DNA of 64,000 nt, taken from Pegea sp. RAD2-039. Taxonomy: Eukaryota > Chordata > Thaliacea > Salpida > Salpidae. The DNA lies in contig JAQGEQ010000023.1 in NCBI GenBank assembly GCA_034620365.1, positions 434,001 through 498,000 on the forward strand, read 5' to 3'. Shown piece by piece: positions 1-13,300 of the stretch. The first letter of the stretch is position 1; each line of letters opens with the position of its first letter. Position numbers and translations under genes: made by a program. The notes under the pieces are model-generated. The model saw nothing but the letters and a program-made list of their open reading frames with translations. It was not told the origin of the DNA and made no database searches.

Positions 1-207
1 TTAACAAAGCTTCAACAGTAGCAGCCACCAATTACAAATTACTGCAGATGGTTCTTGTAGGTAATTGAGTTGTAAAACTGCTTCAATAGTATGTTTAGCG
101 ACGGTATTTTGTTGTAGTAAGTTGCTTAAAACTTTCAGCAAGTATGTCACGGTATAATAAACATTTTTCATCAATAACTCTTCAACGCAACGTCTTGTTG
201 TCTCACA
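1..207 (-). other. Open reading frame of protein-like composition at the left edge
   Basis: On the minus strand the frame from 207 to 1 is open for 68 codons and ends with TAA at 3-1. It reads as amphipathic helices (for example TYLLKVLSNLLQQN and IEAVLQLNYLQEP) with four cysteines and a Trp-Trp pair near the end, unlike the Lys/Asn/Phe/Ile-rich reading of random AT-rich DNA. It lies downstream of the Slit-like exons on the same strand, so it could be a later exon of that gene or belong to another gene. No convincing acceptor precedes it; a GTAATT donor is possible inside it. I do not recognise a family. Confidence 0.3.
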
Positions 208-2089
208 TCAATCTTAACCTTATTGTCCTGGCTTCTTGCGTTGTTCAAGTTGTCATGGTGACTTGAAAAGATTCCATCGTAGTGATTTACGGATCGAGTG
301 TTGGAATGCTCAGTTTGAGAAATTTAATGTAATCAGAATGGAACAATCAAAACCGGTTTTGCTCATTTATCAAATTGAGTCCTTTCAAATCTTTTTTTTT
401 CACTTTTAAACATTTGAAAAAGCAAATCACCTTTTAAATAACTGGTAATAAAAGTATAAATCATGTGAAAACATAAATAAAATCCATAGTTTAGTGAAAA
501 AGTAAAAATACTTTAGCAATTTAGTGATTGTTATCAAACAACGCCATGTTTTATATCAGTTTATCTGTCAACATTCTGCTATATAAGCGGAAACAAAAAA
601 GAGTTTTTCAAGACTATGTTTTTAATCTAAAAGTTTTTCATAAAAACTAAGAGTTTTTTGTGAAAAATTAATAAAAATAGAAACAATGTAAACTCCCGGA
701 CCTAATAGTTGCAAGCTATACATTACTCACTCTTATAATGTAAAATTTTATCTATAAACTAAAATACAAGCTTTATTTGTCGTTCAAATTTATTGTCTTA
801 TCTCATGACCAAAACATATTTTCTGTAAAAGTAATGATCATTAGTTTTTCAAAAGTTTCATTATTAATAGTTTTTTGTGTTATAAAAGTAGCTATTAAAC
901 AACTAGATTAAACTTATAAATTATCTAACAAAAGTTTTCTGTGTTCACAATGAAATGTTATCCAGGGTATTTTCTCATTATGGTCTACTTGTCTTTTGTT
1001 TAGTGAAAATAATCTTTCTTATTTAAAACAGATTGTTTGATTTTTGTGAAATGTCCTTTTTTCTGAGAGGAGAAACACGTTTCAGTTTGAGTACATATTT
1101 TTTTCTTCATCTTTTTTACGAAAGAAAAAATTAGAAGCAGACAATGTTTGGACCAACACCAGTTTGTTGCCAATTTCAATCTTCATAATTTTTGTGAAGA
1201 TACATTAAGAAAATTTGCTTCGGTTTTTGTTGCTGATTGGATAAAATGAAATCAGAATTTCGGAGGTAATACAAGGAATTAAGTAGCTTTTCTTTTCCTC
1301 AATCGCTAATGAGTGATTGCTTAAATTAATTTCTCAGTTATTTAATTTCGATTTGTAATTTTTAAAATTTTTTCTGATGTAAAAGTAAAATTATTTGTAA
1401 GTAAAAGTTATATAAAACGACTTTAAAATTAACTAATCTAAACAGTCATCTCATATAAACAATAAGATAAAAAAACCAACATACACTTATCTCTTATCAA
1501 AAAAAAATAAAATGGTAAACTTCAGTTTAGATAATAGAATGATAAATTACTTGTACTCACAACTCTAGTTGTCAGAAAGTACTGAAACTAGCCAAGTCTT
1601 CATAAAACCACTTAAAAAATTTTTTTACAAATCTATCAATCATCAACTAGACTAAGTATTGACGAGATTCTTTACAAAATAGAAACATTACACTTCCTAT
1701 CTACTGAAGATGAACCCAAACGTAATTCACGTCATTTATGATCAATCAAGCATAGTAATTGTACCCAAATATTCAACGTAAACGTCCAGTGGTTAGTACT
1801 GCTTGACCAGCTGGTAAATTGAAGTATTTAAAGCTTCTTATAAAAACATAGAAAGAGTTCAAGTAAGGTGAACTGTTTTAAGCTTCTTTGACATCATCTT
1901 ACCAATTGTCACCTAAAATTTAGAGTTCTTGATGGTTGAAGCAATATTTTATAGCTTAATTCTGTTCTTGTAAATTTAGTTTACTTCTAAGTTTAATAAG
2001 CTGTATATATAAAAGCCTCATCATAATCTTGTGGAAAATAGCTTTTGTATAAGTATAAATAAAAATTGTAAACTGTCAACATTACTCAC

Positions 2090-4227
2090 AGGTTTCTCAG
2101 GGCTTGCAAGTTGACAAATGAACGATAACCAATGAAGGAAATTTGATTAAATTCCAAATTACTAGGAAAAAAGAAAGAGATTTATTAGAAGTATTTTATT
2201 ATAAGGAACACGTTGATTTTTTTCAATTTATTATTCGACATAATCTCTCTTTTATGAGTCAAATTAGCCAAGAACTTTAACATTAAAAAATCAATAAAAT
2301 ATTCATTCATAAAAACAAAAGAATATTTTGTGAAAATTGACAAAACTTTCTATATATTCACTCCAACAGACATACACACATATAAATCAACTTATCAACA
2401 CCATAAACACGTTTTACTTTAAATGATATCTCTTTAATTTTTCCAACAGATTCTACATATAAACTAAAGAATAATTCTTATAAAATTACAGACAAATATT
2501 TATTTCCTAAATCAATTATTTTAAGTAGATTTTCATGTTAGTTGCATGTGTAGATACCTTGTAAGGTAATTTCTAATCATTTACATCTAAATAGATTGTT
2601 TCAGAGTGCTTACACGGACTGAAATAATTAATTTAATATTCTTTTTTTTCAAGTTCAATTTATGTATGCAAGTCTACATCAATATTGATTGACTAAAAAG
2701 ATATCGATAACTTCTCTTCCAAAAGATTCCTACCATCTAGTAAATAATCGCTTTTAATATTGATGAGTCATGATCTTCATCTTCCTTTAGCTTATTTGCT
2801 TCATTTTAAAAGTAATTTTCAATCAACACAATGGCTGATATGATGTAGTCCACAAGATTTTATCCGCTAACTTTGTATGTTTGCGTAAAGGCGTGTGTGG
2901 AGGTCAACTAGTCAAGCTAGTAAGGAAAGTATCAATAAGTACGGAACAAAACCTATTTGTACTTGGATCAATGTAAAGGGCGGTTCTGTGTTTGATTGAA
3001 ATCTCAGAGTAAGATCTTTCTACACAAAGTTTGTGTCTTTGATTAAATTAAACTTTAAAATTATAATTTCAGTTTTATTCATGTTTTGGTTGTAAATAGA
3101 TTTCAAAATGTATATTCAGATTACACAAAAAATCTTTGAACTAATCCTACTTTTTATAACTTCTTTCTTTACTTTATTTTTCTGAATCATCTCAGAACAG
3201 TATTGGTTTTAGTTATGTAACATCCGCAATGATATAATCTTTTTGTAACAATCAAACCCCACTATTAAACCCAAAACAGAAAAATTTAACATCGATTCTT
3301 AAACAATCTAAATTTAAACAAAAGTCTACATTAGTATGCTTACTACTCAAACACAAGCAACCACACGAGTGAATTCAAAGCAAACCAAAGTTAAAAGATA
3401 CAAAAATAAGGTTGATACTTACAGCTGACGAAGTTTCCCAAGTCCAACAAAGCTATGAGATGTCAGCTGGCTTATGTTGTTACGTTGTAGAAAGCTAAAA
3501 CGTGATTAAATGTCAGGTATGTGATGAAAAAAGTGAACATTAGTCACATAGAACTTTGCTAGTTGGTATATAACCACAAAAAATTGTTGTTACTATATTT
3601 GCGTTTGACTAAACTGTAACCAAAGTCAATCAATCATTTATTTAGTATTTTAACTTTTAGTACTTGATAAAGACGTCGTTCTACGACAAAAATAAATACT
3701 GTGTATAAAATATTATGAAGTGATAAAGAAAGGTTGTTAGTTTATACAAATATAAAACGTGTTGCAAAGACCTATCTCACTACGTGATCTAGAAAGTCTA
3801 ATATTAGTCAAAGAATTTACAGTGTCAAAATTGAGCCGTAATAAAGCGAATACTGATAGAAAAAAGTGTTTTGATTAACCGAGGCAATCAGCTTATGCTG
3901 CGGGAGTTAAGGACTTTAAAACCGGTGAAATTTTAGCTGAGGCAGCATAATCTAAAATTTCAACAAGAGATTGGTAAATTTGAATTGCAATCGTTAAACT
4001 TGAAAAAATTATTGTTTAAAGTAAACAGCTAATTTTAAATAAACATTAGATGAAGATACTTACAGTATTACTACGTAAGTTGGAATATCTCTAGGCACAT
4101 GCAAAAGACCTCGTCCAGAGCAGTCGACCGTGACATCCTGGCATTCACACTGTTCTGGACAAGTAGATGATAGATGTACACTACCACAAGCGAGCACTAT
4201 AGCTAGGTATACATATAACCACTGCAT
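2090..4227 (-). CDS. Slit-like leucine-rich-repeat protein, 5' exons only (partial)
   Basis: Three coding exons of a secreted or cell-surface LRR protein: 4064-4227, 3423-3494 and 2090-2161. Exon 1 starts at the ATG at 4227, not at an upstream in-frame TTG, and encodes a hydrophobic signal peptide (about residues 1-22), then an LRR N-terminal cap with the pattern CPxxCxC...VDC and LLHVPRDIP. Exons 2 and 3 are exactly 72 nt, each one 24-residue LRR (LQRNNISQL; LEFNQISFI), and every junction splits a Leu codon after its second base. Single-repeat 72-nt exons in one phase are known for Slit and related LRR genes. The cap is most like the first LRRNT of Slit guidance ligands, but only the first repeats are present, so peroxidasin-type or adhesion-receptor LRR proteins stay possible. 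I could not find the next 72-nt exon between 1 and 2089, so the gene probably continues beyond the left edge. Confidence 0.8.
3893..3961. repeat. Two interlocking inverted repeats in the first Slit-like intron
   Basis: TTATGCTGC at 3893-3901 is a perfect inverted match of GCAGCATAA at 3942-3950, and GAAATTTTAG at 3927-3936 of CTAAAATTTC at 3952-3961. The right arm of the first lies inside the loop of the second, the topology of a pseudoknot if transcribed. Confidence 0.5.
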
Positions 4228-4309
4228 TTTTTGTACTTGCAAATTGTATCAAAATCAAATAAAAAATCTTATAAAAAATATTGACAAATTATTTTGCAAT
4301 CTAAAAGAA

Positions 4310-7300
4310 TAAAATTATTATAGATTTGATAATATTCTATTTATGATCTTAAATTCATAAAGTCAACGTTTTTATAAATGTTTTAATTTTTCAAAAAAAT
4401 ATGAAAATTCTAACAGATATTACACAGATTTTAGAAACTGAAAAAACATAAACACAATTTTTTAATTTCTGAAAATTATTTCAGTGAAAAAAAGTTTTCT
4501 GAAAGCGAAAAATTAAAATTAACACGTGTCTCAAACAAAGCTAAGAGAGGGCTTTGACTTTAGACCAGTCGGTTAACTATGACTGAACCTCAACATACAT
4601 TGATAAACTTTCCTTGAGTCAAGTCAAAAATACTCAAATAAACTGAAATCTCATTGAATAGAATATTTTGAGATATTTTGTGAGAAATATTTTGATAGAA
4701 ACTTCAAACATAGAGGCAGCTAGCTGATAAATATCCCTAGCTTTCTATCAAGTTGTACAAAAACTTTCTTTTTTCTTCTGCCTTCTCTTTCTTCAACTCT
4801 CTCGTTTCAATCAACTTTGTCTTTTTCTGTTTCAATAAAATTTTTATTTTCTATTTTTTTAATATTTATTATTTGTTTTTACATTCAAATATGAAAGTAG
4901 GACATTTTGTCAAGCAGCAAACTTAGGTGAAATACATTTGCTTTATCTAACAAGTTTACAATCTCAAATAGTTTATTCAATTTGCTCTTTTATAATTTTA
5001 CTTTGGATGCTTTCAACAGACATAAAAGAACAACTTTCTTTCATTTATTTATCAAAAGATTGATTCTGGATAAACGATTAAAAATAAATTCAGACGATTA
5101 AAAATTCTAATTAAACAATAAACAAAGTGCAATATGATAATTTTAAATAATTCTTTCCTGTTCAAAATTGCAAATTGTTGAATATTTGACAAATTAAGCA
5201 TTAATGAAGATTAATTTAAATATAATTACTTTCAGTGGCAACATTATTGTTCTACTTTTAGATTGAAAACTAACAATAATTGAGTATTTATTTACAAACT
5301 TTTATTACAAGTATTTACATTATAAAAAATATTTTATTTAAGGGGAAATTTCATTTTGATGTTAAATACTTTTACTTTAAGTACTTTGCGTAATTGGTTT
5401 TACTTAGAGTATGTGTTAGATTACAAAAGTTATGAATGCAACCCTATGATACTGGTTTTGAGTCACTTGCATTTACTTAGCGTTAAAATTATAACGAAAA
5501 AAGACTGTAGAAGCAATTTAGTAGTTATAATACAACCATTACAACTACAAAAACAAAAAGTACATTTAAATTTCTTTGATAAAAAACATTAAAACCTAAA
5601 GTTAATTCTTGATTTGATCTGAAATCTCTATTCAGTTATCTTATCAACAATTTCTTTTCTAGCTAAGCTACCTAATAGTTGCAACAGCATAAAGAATTAT
5701 GTTTGTTGTTGAAGCTCAGGTAAAATATAATAAGCTGCAACCGATCAAAAAATTAGAAATAGGACAAAGAGCTTCTTTGGATGTTACACGGTTCATTAAT
5801 TTCTGCTCTTTTAACGCTTTCCTCAAAACACAGGTAATTTTTTGCTTTTATCTTACGGTAGATGTCGCTCGTACTAATTAACCTTTTTTAAAGTTTTATG
5901 AAAAAATGTAAATTTGCGTCATTTGTATCAATATCGGATCATAAAAAAGCTACTCTCTGCTAATAAAGAAGTCAATTAGGATGTAATAAACAATCACCAG
6001 CAGTTAAAATTCTGTTACAAGTGGTTTAAATAGATATTATCCTCAAAATCTTTGTTTAAATATATCAGTAAATGTTTCTAAGTTTTACAGCTAAATTTTA
6101 TTCATATAACTTTAGAGGTTTTCGAAACTCAAGAAGTATTATTTTGGTTGTAGATAAAATACTTTAACAATAATTTCTTGATTTCATCTTGTTTATAAAC
6201 ACTGTACATGAATACTTAGATATAAATATCTTCTAGTATTTTGTGCTTTTTCATTAGATCTGAAATGTAGCAAATGTAAAAAACATTTTTGTAAAGTTTA
6301 TATTTTTAATTCAAGCAATTAAGCAATAAAAAAATTGATCGTCTAACTCAATTCACATATTATGGTCGGAATTGGTTTCTAGATTAAATTTTTTTAAACT
6401 AAAATGTAAGCAACATAAAATGCAAAAATATTCAACTAAAAAGTTAATAAGAGCAATTAGGATACATGAAAATGCTCAGCAAAAGAACAATAGATATTTA
6501 TTATTCAATTTGTAACCGAAAATTATAAGCCAAGTTTTATTAAAAAACAAATTCAAAGTTCTTATATTGATTCAGTTTGGCAGAATCTCTCTAAGTAAAG
6601 AGATTTAGTTCTTTAACTTTTAATCTAAACTATTAAAAAGATTGTTTCCAGAATTTGAAAACAGCTAACAACTGCCCTTCAAAAACGATTCAATTATATC
6701 TGACATATTATTTAAATAGCATATATAGTTGGCTATTTTTAGAGCTTTGACAATAAACATTTTTCCTGGCAATTTTTTATTGGATATTTTTAAATGAGAG
6801 AAAATAAGAAATAACAACCATGAATTCTTTGCCAGTCAAATACAGGCTAAAAAAGGAAAAAACTCTTTACTTGACGTCATTCGTGGCGAGTTTGAGGTAA
6901 AAACAGAGACCTTTGATCAAAAGCTGAAAAAGCAAATAAACAAGACTTGGTGAGTTAATTATTGAAAAAAAAAACACTAAAATTCAGCACGTTTGGTACA
7001 TTTATTCAAGTTGTTATGAAAATGGCGGTTACAAGTTAACTGAAGCTTGTTCAAACATCAAATTAACAAACAGAACACTGTCAACTAATCTCAATTTTAG
7101 AAAAGTTTCTCTACAAAGCTGAAAATCATCAAATAATTTGATTCAGCTTATCTGTTGTTATTAGCTCTAATACTATGCAGGAATTATATAATTTAAAGAA
7201 TATCAATTTATACTTGTAATAAAAATCTTGAAAGCGTTGTATTTGATACTTACAAATAACTGAGTTTTGTCAGGTTAACGTTTAGTGCATTACGAATAAT

Positions 7301-10300
7301 CTTTGCTGAAAAGATGCTTGTGGGCAGCTACCTCATATTTTTAATGTAAATCAATGAGTTTGAAACTTCAATATTTTGTTTAGAATAAGAATCAAATCTT
7401 TAAATAATCTGATTCGTAGTTAAACTTGAGATGTACATTTTCTCAACTTGTAAGAAAATTCTGAAATCAAATAAATAAGAAATCTAAAAGATTTGATCAA
7501 TTATTATTTGAATTATCTGTATTTATTTTTATGCAAATTTTGAAACCTTCTCTGTTGCCGTTTGAGTATTTTATACTAAATACAAATAACTACAGATCAG
7601 TTTTGATTGGCTTAATACATTTATTCTAATTTCTTTCATGAAAACTTGATAAACTGAAATTTTTTATATTAATTTCAAATCTTAATTTTTAACTTTAATC
7701 AATAATTTTTTAACTGTTATCTTTTTTATCTCAAAGTTCAGTTCTTTTTGATATTGATTAACTAAAATAAACTAAGAATTAGTTTGTCTGACACAAATAG
7801 ATGCTTTTTTATAAAACGAAATAAACTTGTTTTTAAAGTTGAATTTCGTTGTATTAGTTTCTGCCTCATCAACAAGACCATCAGTAAATCTACATCTTCA
7901 AACAGTCTGATTGGTGAATAGGTCTTAAAAACATCATATTTTACAACAAGAAAACTTTTCAAACATAAAAAGTAATTTTTCTTTACAAAGCTTGAAATGA
8001 AATATCACTAAAAAGTAAATGAAAATATATGAAGCATAATGCAATACTGTAAAGCGATGAATTGGAGAAAAGCTTATGCAAAGTTTTTAATCTCATCAAC
8101 AACTTCTATTTACTTTTTTTGTTTTTCTAACTGATAAAATCCTCCGATTTATCTTTTTGGAGTTCATTGAAAATCTTAACTCTGAGAAAAATGCAGTTAA
8201 AAGATTGTTTCATGTTGTTTAGTATTAGTATCTAAACTGCTACCAGTAAATTTCAAAGAAGTTTGAATTAATTTACAGAAATTCAATCTGAAATTTGATG
8301 TTTAATTTTTAACAATCCTTTTAATTCATCAAAGAAAAGTTATTTAAAACAACTTCAGATTTTTATTTAATTAACTTGTTATCTAATTGACTAGAATTCT
8401 TATTTTTGAGATAATTCGTACAAAGCTTACGCAGAAAGTGTTTCTATCGTTTCTTTGATGGCATTAATAACTCATGAGAACAAATTTAGTTCAATCGAAT
8501 AATTCTAAAAAAGTTTTTTTATGGTTATAAAAGAGAAACACAGAATGTTTTCTTTTAAACGTCTCTACAATTTTTCTGTTTTAAAACAAAACACTGATGA
8601 TGTGACAAGCGCTTTACTCCCATAAAAACTTGATAAGATTTCACACTCAAAGAAAGCCAACTTTCTTATCTAACTTAAGAAAATAAAACAGAAAAATCGA
8701 TGATGTGACGTCATGGTTTGTTCGTTCTTCTAAAGCGGAAGATGTGACATCATAAAAGCTATCACAAACTCTGTCAATAAATCTGTAATTTTAGTCTTAA
8801 CTGCAAAGACACCTTCTTTATGGCTAAATGTCACTTGCAAGCAGAATTCATTTCAAGGTCACGTGATATATAGCTTGTTTTTTTAAATTTCATACTTTTT
8901 AATGAACAGTAAAAAATTTGATGTTTATTTCAACATAAGTCTGAGTAGTAATTAATCATTTTCTTCTTCAATTAAATCTTTCACAAATTTTAAAAACTAC
9001 TTCTAGCTTAGAGCTGTGTTCGTTTATTGGACTATTTTATTAAGAAATCTCTTTGAGGGTAATTAAGATCTTCAGAAGTTTACTTCAAAGCTTCGAACTT
9101 TTCTAAATCTTCATCAGTTTAATCTAACAAACTTGTCAATAAATGTTCAGTTTCCATTAAAATGTTAAATCAAAGAATTTTTTAGGTAAACAACTTTGTT
9201 ATAAGACTTGAAGCACTTAGATTAAATCAGTTTTGATCTAAAGATCACCAATGAGCTAAAAATAGTTGAAAAGCTATTGTACAGTAGCACAGATTAAGAA
9301 ATATTACAAAAAATTTGCTAAAAGTTTTACAAGTAATCAATAAAAATTTGAAATATATAAAAAGTGAATAAGTTTGCGATCAAGCATATTAAAGAAGAGT
9401 TTGAAAAAGTTATTTTAGTACTTCTTAACATACTTGTAAATTTTCTTCCTACTCACCACGATAAAAGAACATTTTCTGAATACTTTTGATTCTGTGGCAC
9501 CTTTTAAATCAATTTAGTTATTACCTGACAGAGCCAAACCCTAGACAAGGGTGGGGCATGATGACGTATAGGGTCTTAAGAATCAAGCTAAAAATTGTAG
9601 GTACTAAATTAATGTCTTTGAGATATATTTAGAAAACTGATGACAAATACTTTATCAAGTTCCAGCTTTTAGGCTTATTTATATTTATGAATTGAGCACT
9701 TAATCATGCTAAACATTTACAAAATATCTATAATATAAACAAATATATATCATTTCAAAAACTAGTATTGTATGACTAATTTTTAATTTAAACAGAAGAA
9801 AATAAATTCGATTATTTTAATCAGAAGTTAAAGCACAATAAATCTACTTAAGTTAAATAACTTCTGTAGAAGTATTTTTAGTTTTTTTGCAAAAGTTTAT
9901 GTTCTAACTCTAGACAGGCAGACTTGAAAATATCAGATTTTAACAATAAAATACAAAATACACAAATTCTGGTTGAAGGTATTTCACTCTGTCTACAAAA
10001 AACTCTTGAACTTGTATAATTTAAATAATAAGCGATATAAGAGCATTATGATTAATATTTTCAACTTGGATAAAGTTTTACTCAATTTATAACCACAACT
10101 AACAAATATTTTGTAATCGAATTTGAAAAATAGGTTGAATAGTTAAGCAACAATAAAAGACTGCACATAATGATAGGCAGTTAAGTATCATAAAATATCC
10201 TCGATCATATTTCTTAGAATGTATTTAAAAGAATTCTTTTTTTATAGTATCGCAAATTATTCTTTACTAAATAGTTTTATTCAAAGCTAAACTTTTTTAT

Positions 10301-13300
10301 TGTAAATTTTATGAATTATAGCTCATACCTTGGAAAATATTCTGAAAATAAACTACACTTTCTAACATTAACTTATTTATACACAGATTTTATTGAACTT
10401 TAAAATTTTCAAGTAAATCAATATATGCAGTAGTAAAAGCTAATTGAAGCACTGATAAATAAATAAATATTGCTAGTAAACAGTAATAAATTAAGCTAAT
10501 TGACTTCTACCATATATTTATGGTATAAAAAAACATTTTTATGCAAATGCAACTAATTCTAATGCTCTAGACCTTACTTTCACATGAATGAAAGAAAATG
10601 TTTGACACTGTTAAAAGCAAAGATTAATTTTTCTATAAAAAACGAAGCACGTGATAAAGTCCAATAGATATCGTATAAAGTTTATCAAAACAAACTTCTG
10701 TATGAGATATCCATCAACTTTCAACGCAAAAAACTTAATCTAGTATAACTACTAAAAATGTGTTATTAATTATCTTAAATGATTTGTTGTAACCTGTGTA
10801 TGCTTGCAAAAAGCTCTTATGCTTAAAAAACAGTTACCTAGCTTTAGGTTATATTTACCATTTATTCTTACAAATTACAAAAAAAAAAGGATTGAAGATA
10901 AAATCTATAACTAACCTATAATCGTTTATTTAACCTTTTATAAGCTGAAGTACAATTATGTCGTTTTACAATTTGTTTTAACTTAAATTTTGAAATTGTT
11001 AACAATAGGTTTAAATCAGCTATACTACAATTACAATGAAAAAAATCAAGCTGGTTATAAGAATTTTAGTTTAATGTTTACAAAAATCAAGTTATATTTT
11101 GTTAGCAACATTCCAACAGCCACAGTCTTTCAGCCATCCGATAAATTGTTTTTAATATCAAGAATTTATCATTTCATCACCACCAAGATGATCTCAATGA
11201 AGCATTTATTACTTATTGAACTTATAATGAGTATGTAAAAGACAATTTTAGTCTGTTGAACAGTTTTTATCAATGAAATCATTGGCCTCGTGTAATAGTA
11301 GTCATAATTATTACAGAATATTTTATCCATTCCTTTTTGACGATCAAGGTTAATGTAAAAATAAAAATAATACTTAAATAACAGATCTTTTGATATTTTT
11401 CTTACTTAAAAGACTTAATTATGTAGCATAAATTGTTTATAATAGAATCCTTTTAACGTATTTTTTTTTACTTTTAACATTAACAAATTTATTTATTTAA
11501 CGTTTGACTAACTTTATACATAACAAATTGACTGAAAATTCTTTTGTTATTTGTGTATATTCAAAAAAGATAGAGTCATAAACCAACTACTTTATTAATC
11601 TTAATTTAATCGTAATGATGATATACAAAATTAATGTATTTTTTAAAATCAATCAACGTTTTACTTTAAGTTGAAGCTTCAATAGTTCATTAAACATAAA
11701 TCAAATCATCAAGTTTTTCTACATGAATTTGTAATTTCATTTAGTTTATGCTTTGTTTTAAAAATGAAATATTTTAAAGTTATATAACTTATTAGATGAT
11801 TTTCATAACCATACTAATTTGCAACAGCAGTTCGACTCTAAGATTTCTTCTTAAGCTTAAACTAGTTTATAAATTAATAAATAATGATATTTATCAATAA
11901 AAATATTATTATATTTATCATTATAAAATATATTTATGCTCTATTATTTTTTACATTAAGAGATTTATTTTTTGTTTCTAATTCATGTTTATTATACTTT
12001 TAGAAGAATTTTTTTTTTAGATTTAAATAAACAAATTGTTTGGACTAAATTAATGATATACTTTGAACACAAATAGCTATCATAAATAGTTAATAGTTAC
12101 AGCAGATAGTGGTTTAGTTTTCAGATATCTATTAAATTATAAGTTTTTTTTTCATTTATAGGTTAAACACGCACTTTGTATAGTTTGATTTATTTTTAAA
12201 TCTAAAAATATCTAAGTGTCTAACTAAATTGAAAGTCATAATAAAAAATGATTTTTATATAGCTCGATAAATTTAGTTGAAAAAATACTTTATATGTATT
12301 TAAGTTTATTATACTTTTGTTTTTTGTAAATTTTGCCAGTGATTAAAAGTTTGAATTTTTACTGATAAATCCTTTAAAGACTGAAAATAAGATTGAAAAA
12401 TAAATTAATTTTTTAAATTAACTTTTTTCTTCGTTTATGTTCTAAAGTTGCTTACAATATTATCGACTCTGTTATTACCTTATATACTTTTACTTGAATG
12501 TATATTTTCTTACCTTATTCATCAAATATTAATTATTTTTATTCAAACTTATCATTTCCAAACTCTGATAACCTCAATTGTATTGACTTTTTTTCGATTT
12601 TATTATAATCAAATATAAAAGTCGTCACAATTTTTGTCAGATCAAATTATATAATTATCACATTTCTTAATTATGGTTATCTAAAAAACGTTTTTAATTT
12701 AAAATATTTAATATATGTTTAAATTTTTTTTAATTTTATTTATTTTTGTTACTGCTGTTTTTATATTAAGCAGCTTTCTTTATATGTTTCAACTTTAATT
12801 TTTAAGCTTTGATCTTTGAGCTAACTTAATTTTACGAGTTGACAATAAAAACCTTCAAAATAAACAAAACCAATTTTTTTATTTCCAAGTGAGTAAACTT
12901 TAAAACTCTGAATTTGATTAATTTAATATATTTCACTAAAACTTCAATTAATTAAAAGACTATTAACATTTTTTCTGGTTATAAAACCGCTAATTTGTTG
13001 GTCAACCTTTTAGACTATCCACATTAAATTCTTTTGAAATTTTATTTCATTCTCTAGATTTAAGGTTAATTTATAACTTTATTTGTTATAACTTTTGAAC
13101 TTTACACATTAACAAAAAGTTTATATTCTCTTGTTGTATTTTAAATCATTAAAAGCTTTTGTTGATAGATTGTCTTTATATATTAAATCGAGTAAAGGGT
13201 GACAGTAAAAAGCCGAACCTTTTCTGTTAATAAGCTGATACCAGATAAAAAAGTATATTTTAGAAGCCTAGGCAGCAGCAGGTTAGTGAATTATTATTGA

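Noticed and set aside
5356-5592. 78-codon plus-strand frame
   Set aside because: AT-driven composition, no motif, no splice sites or promoter; judged chance.
10990-11238. 82-codon plus-strand frame in the gene-poor interval
   Set aside because: Begins at a TTG rather than ATG, is rich in Lys/Asn/Tyr/Ile as expected from AT-rich DNA, and has no splice partners or recognisable motif.
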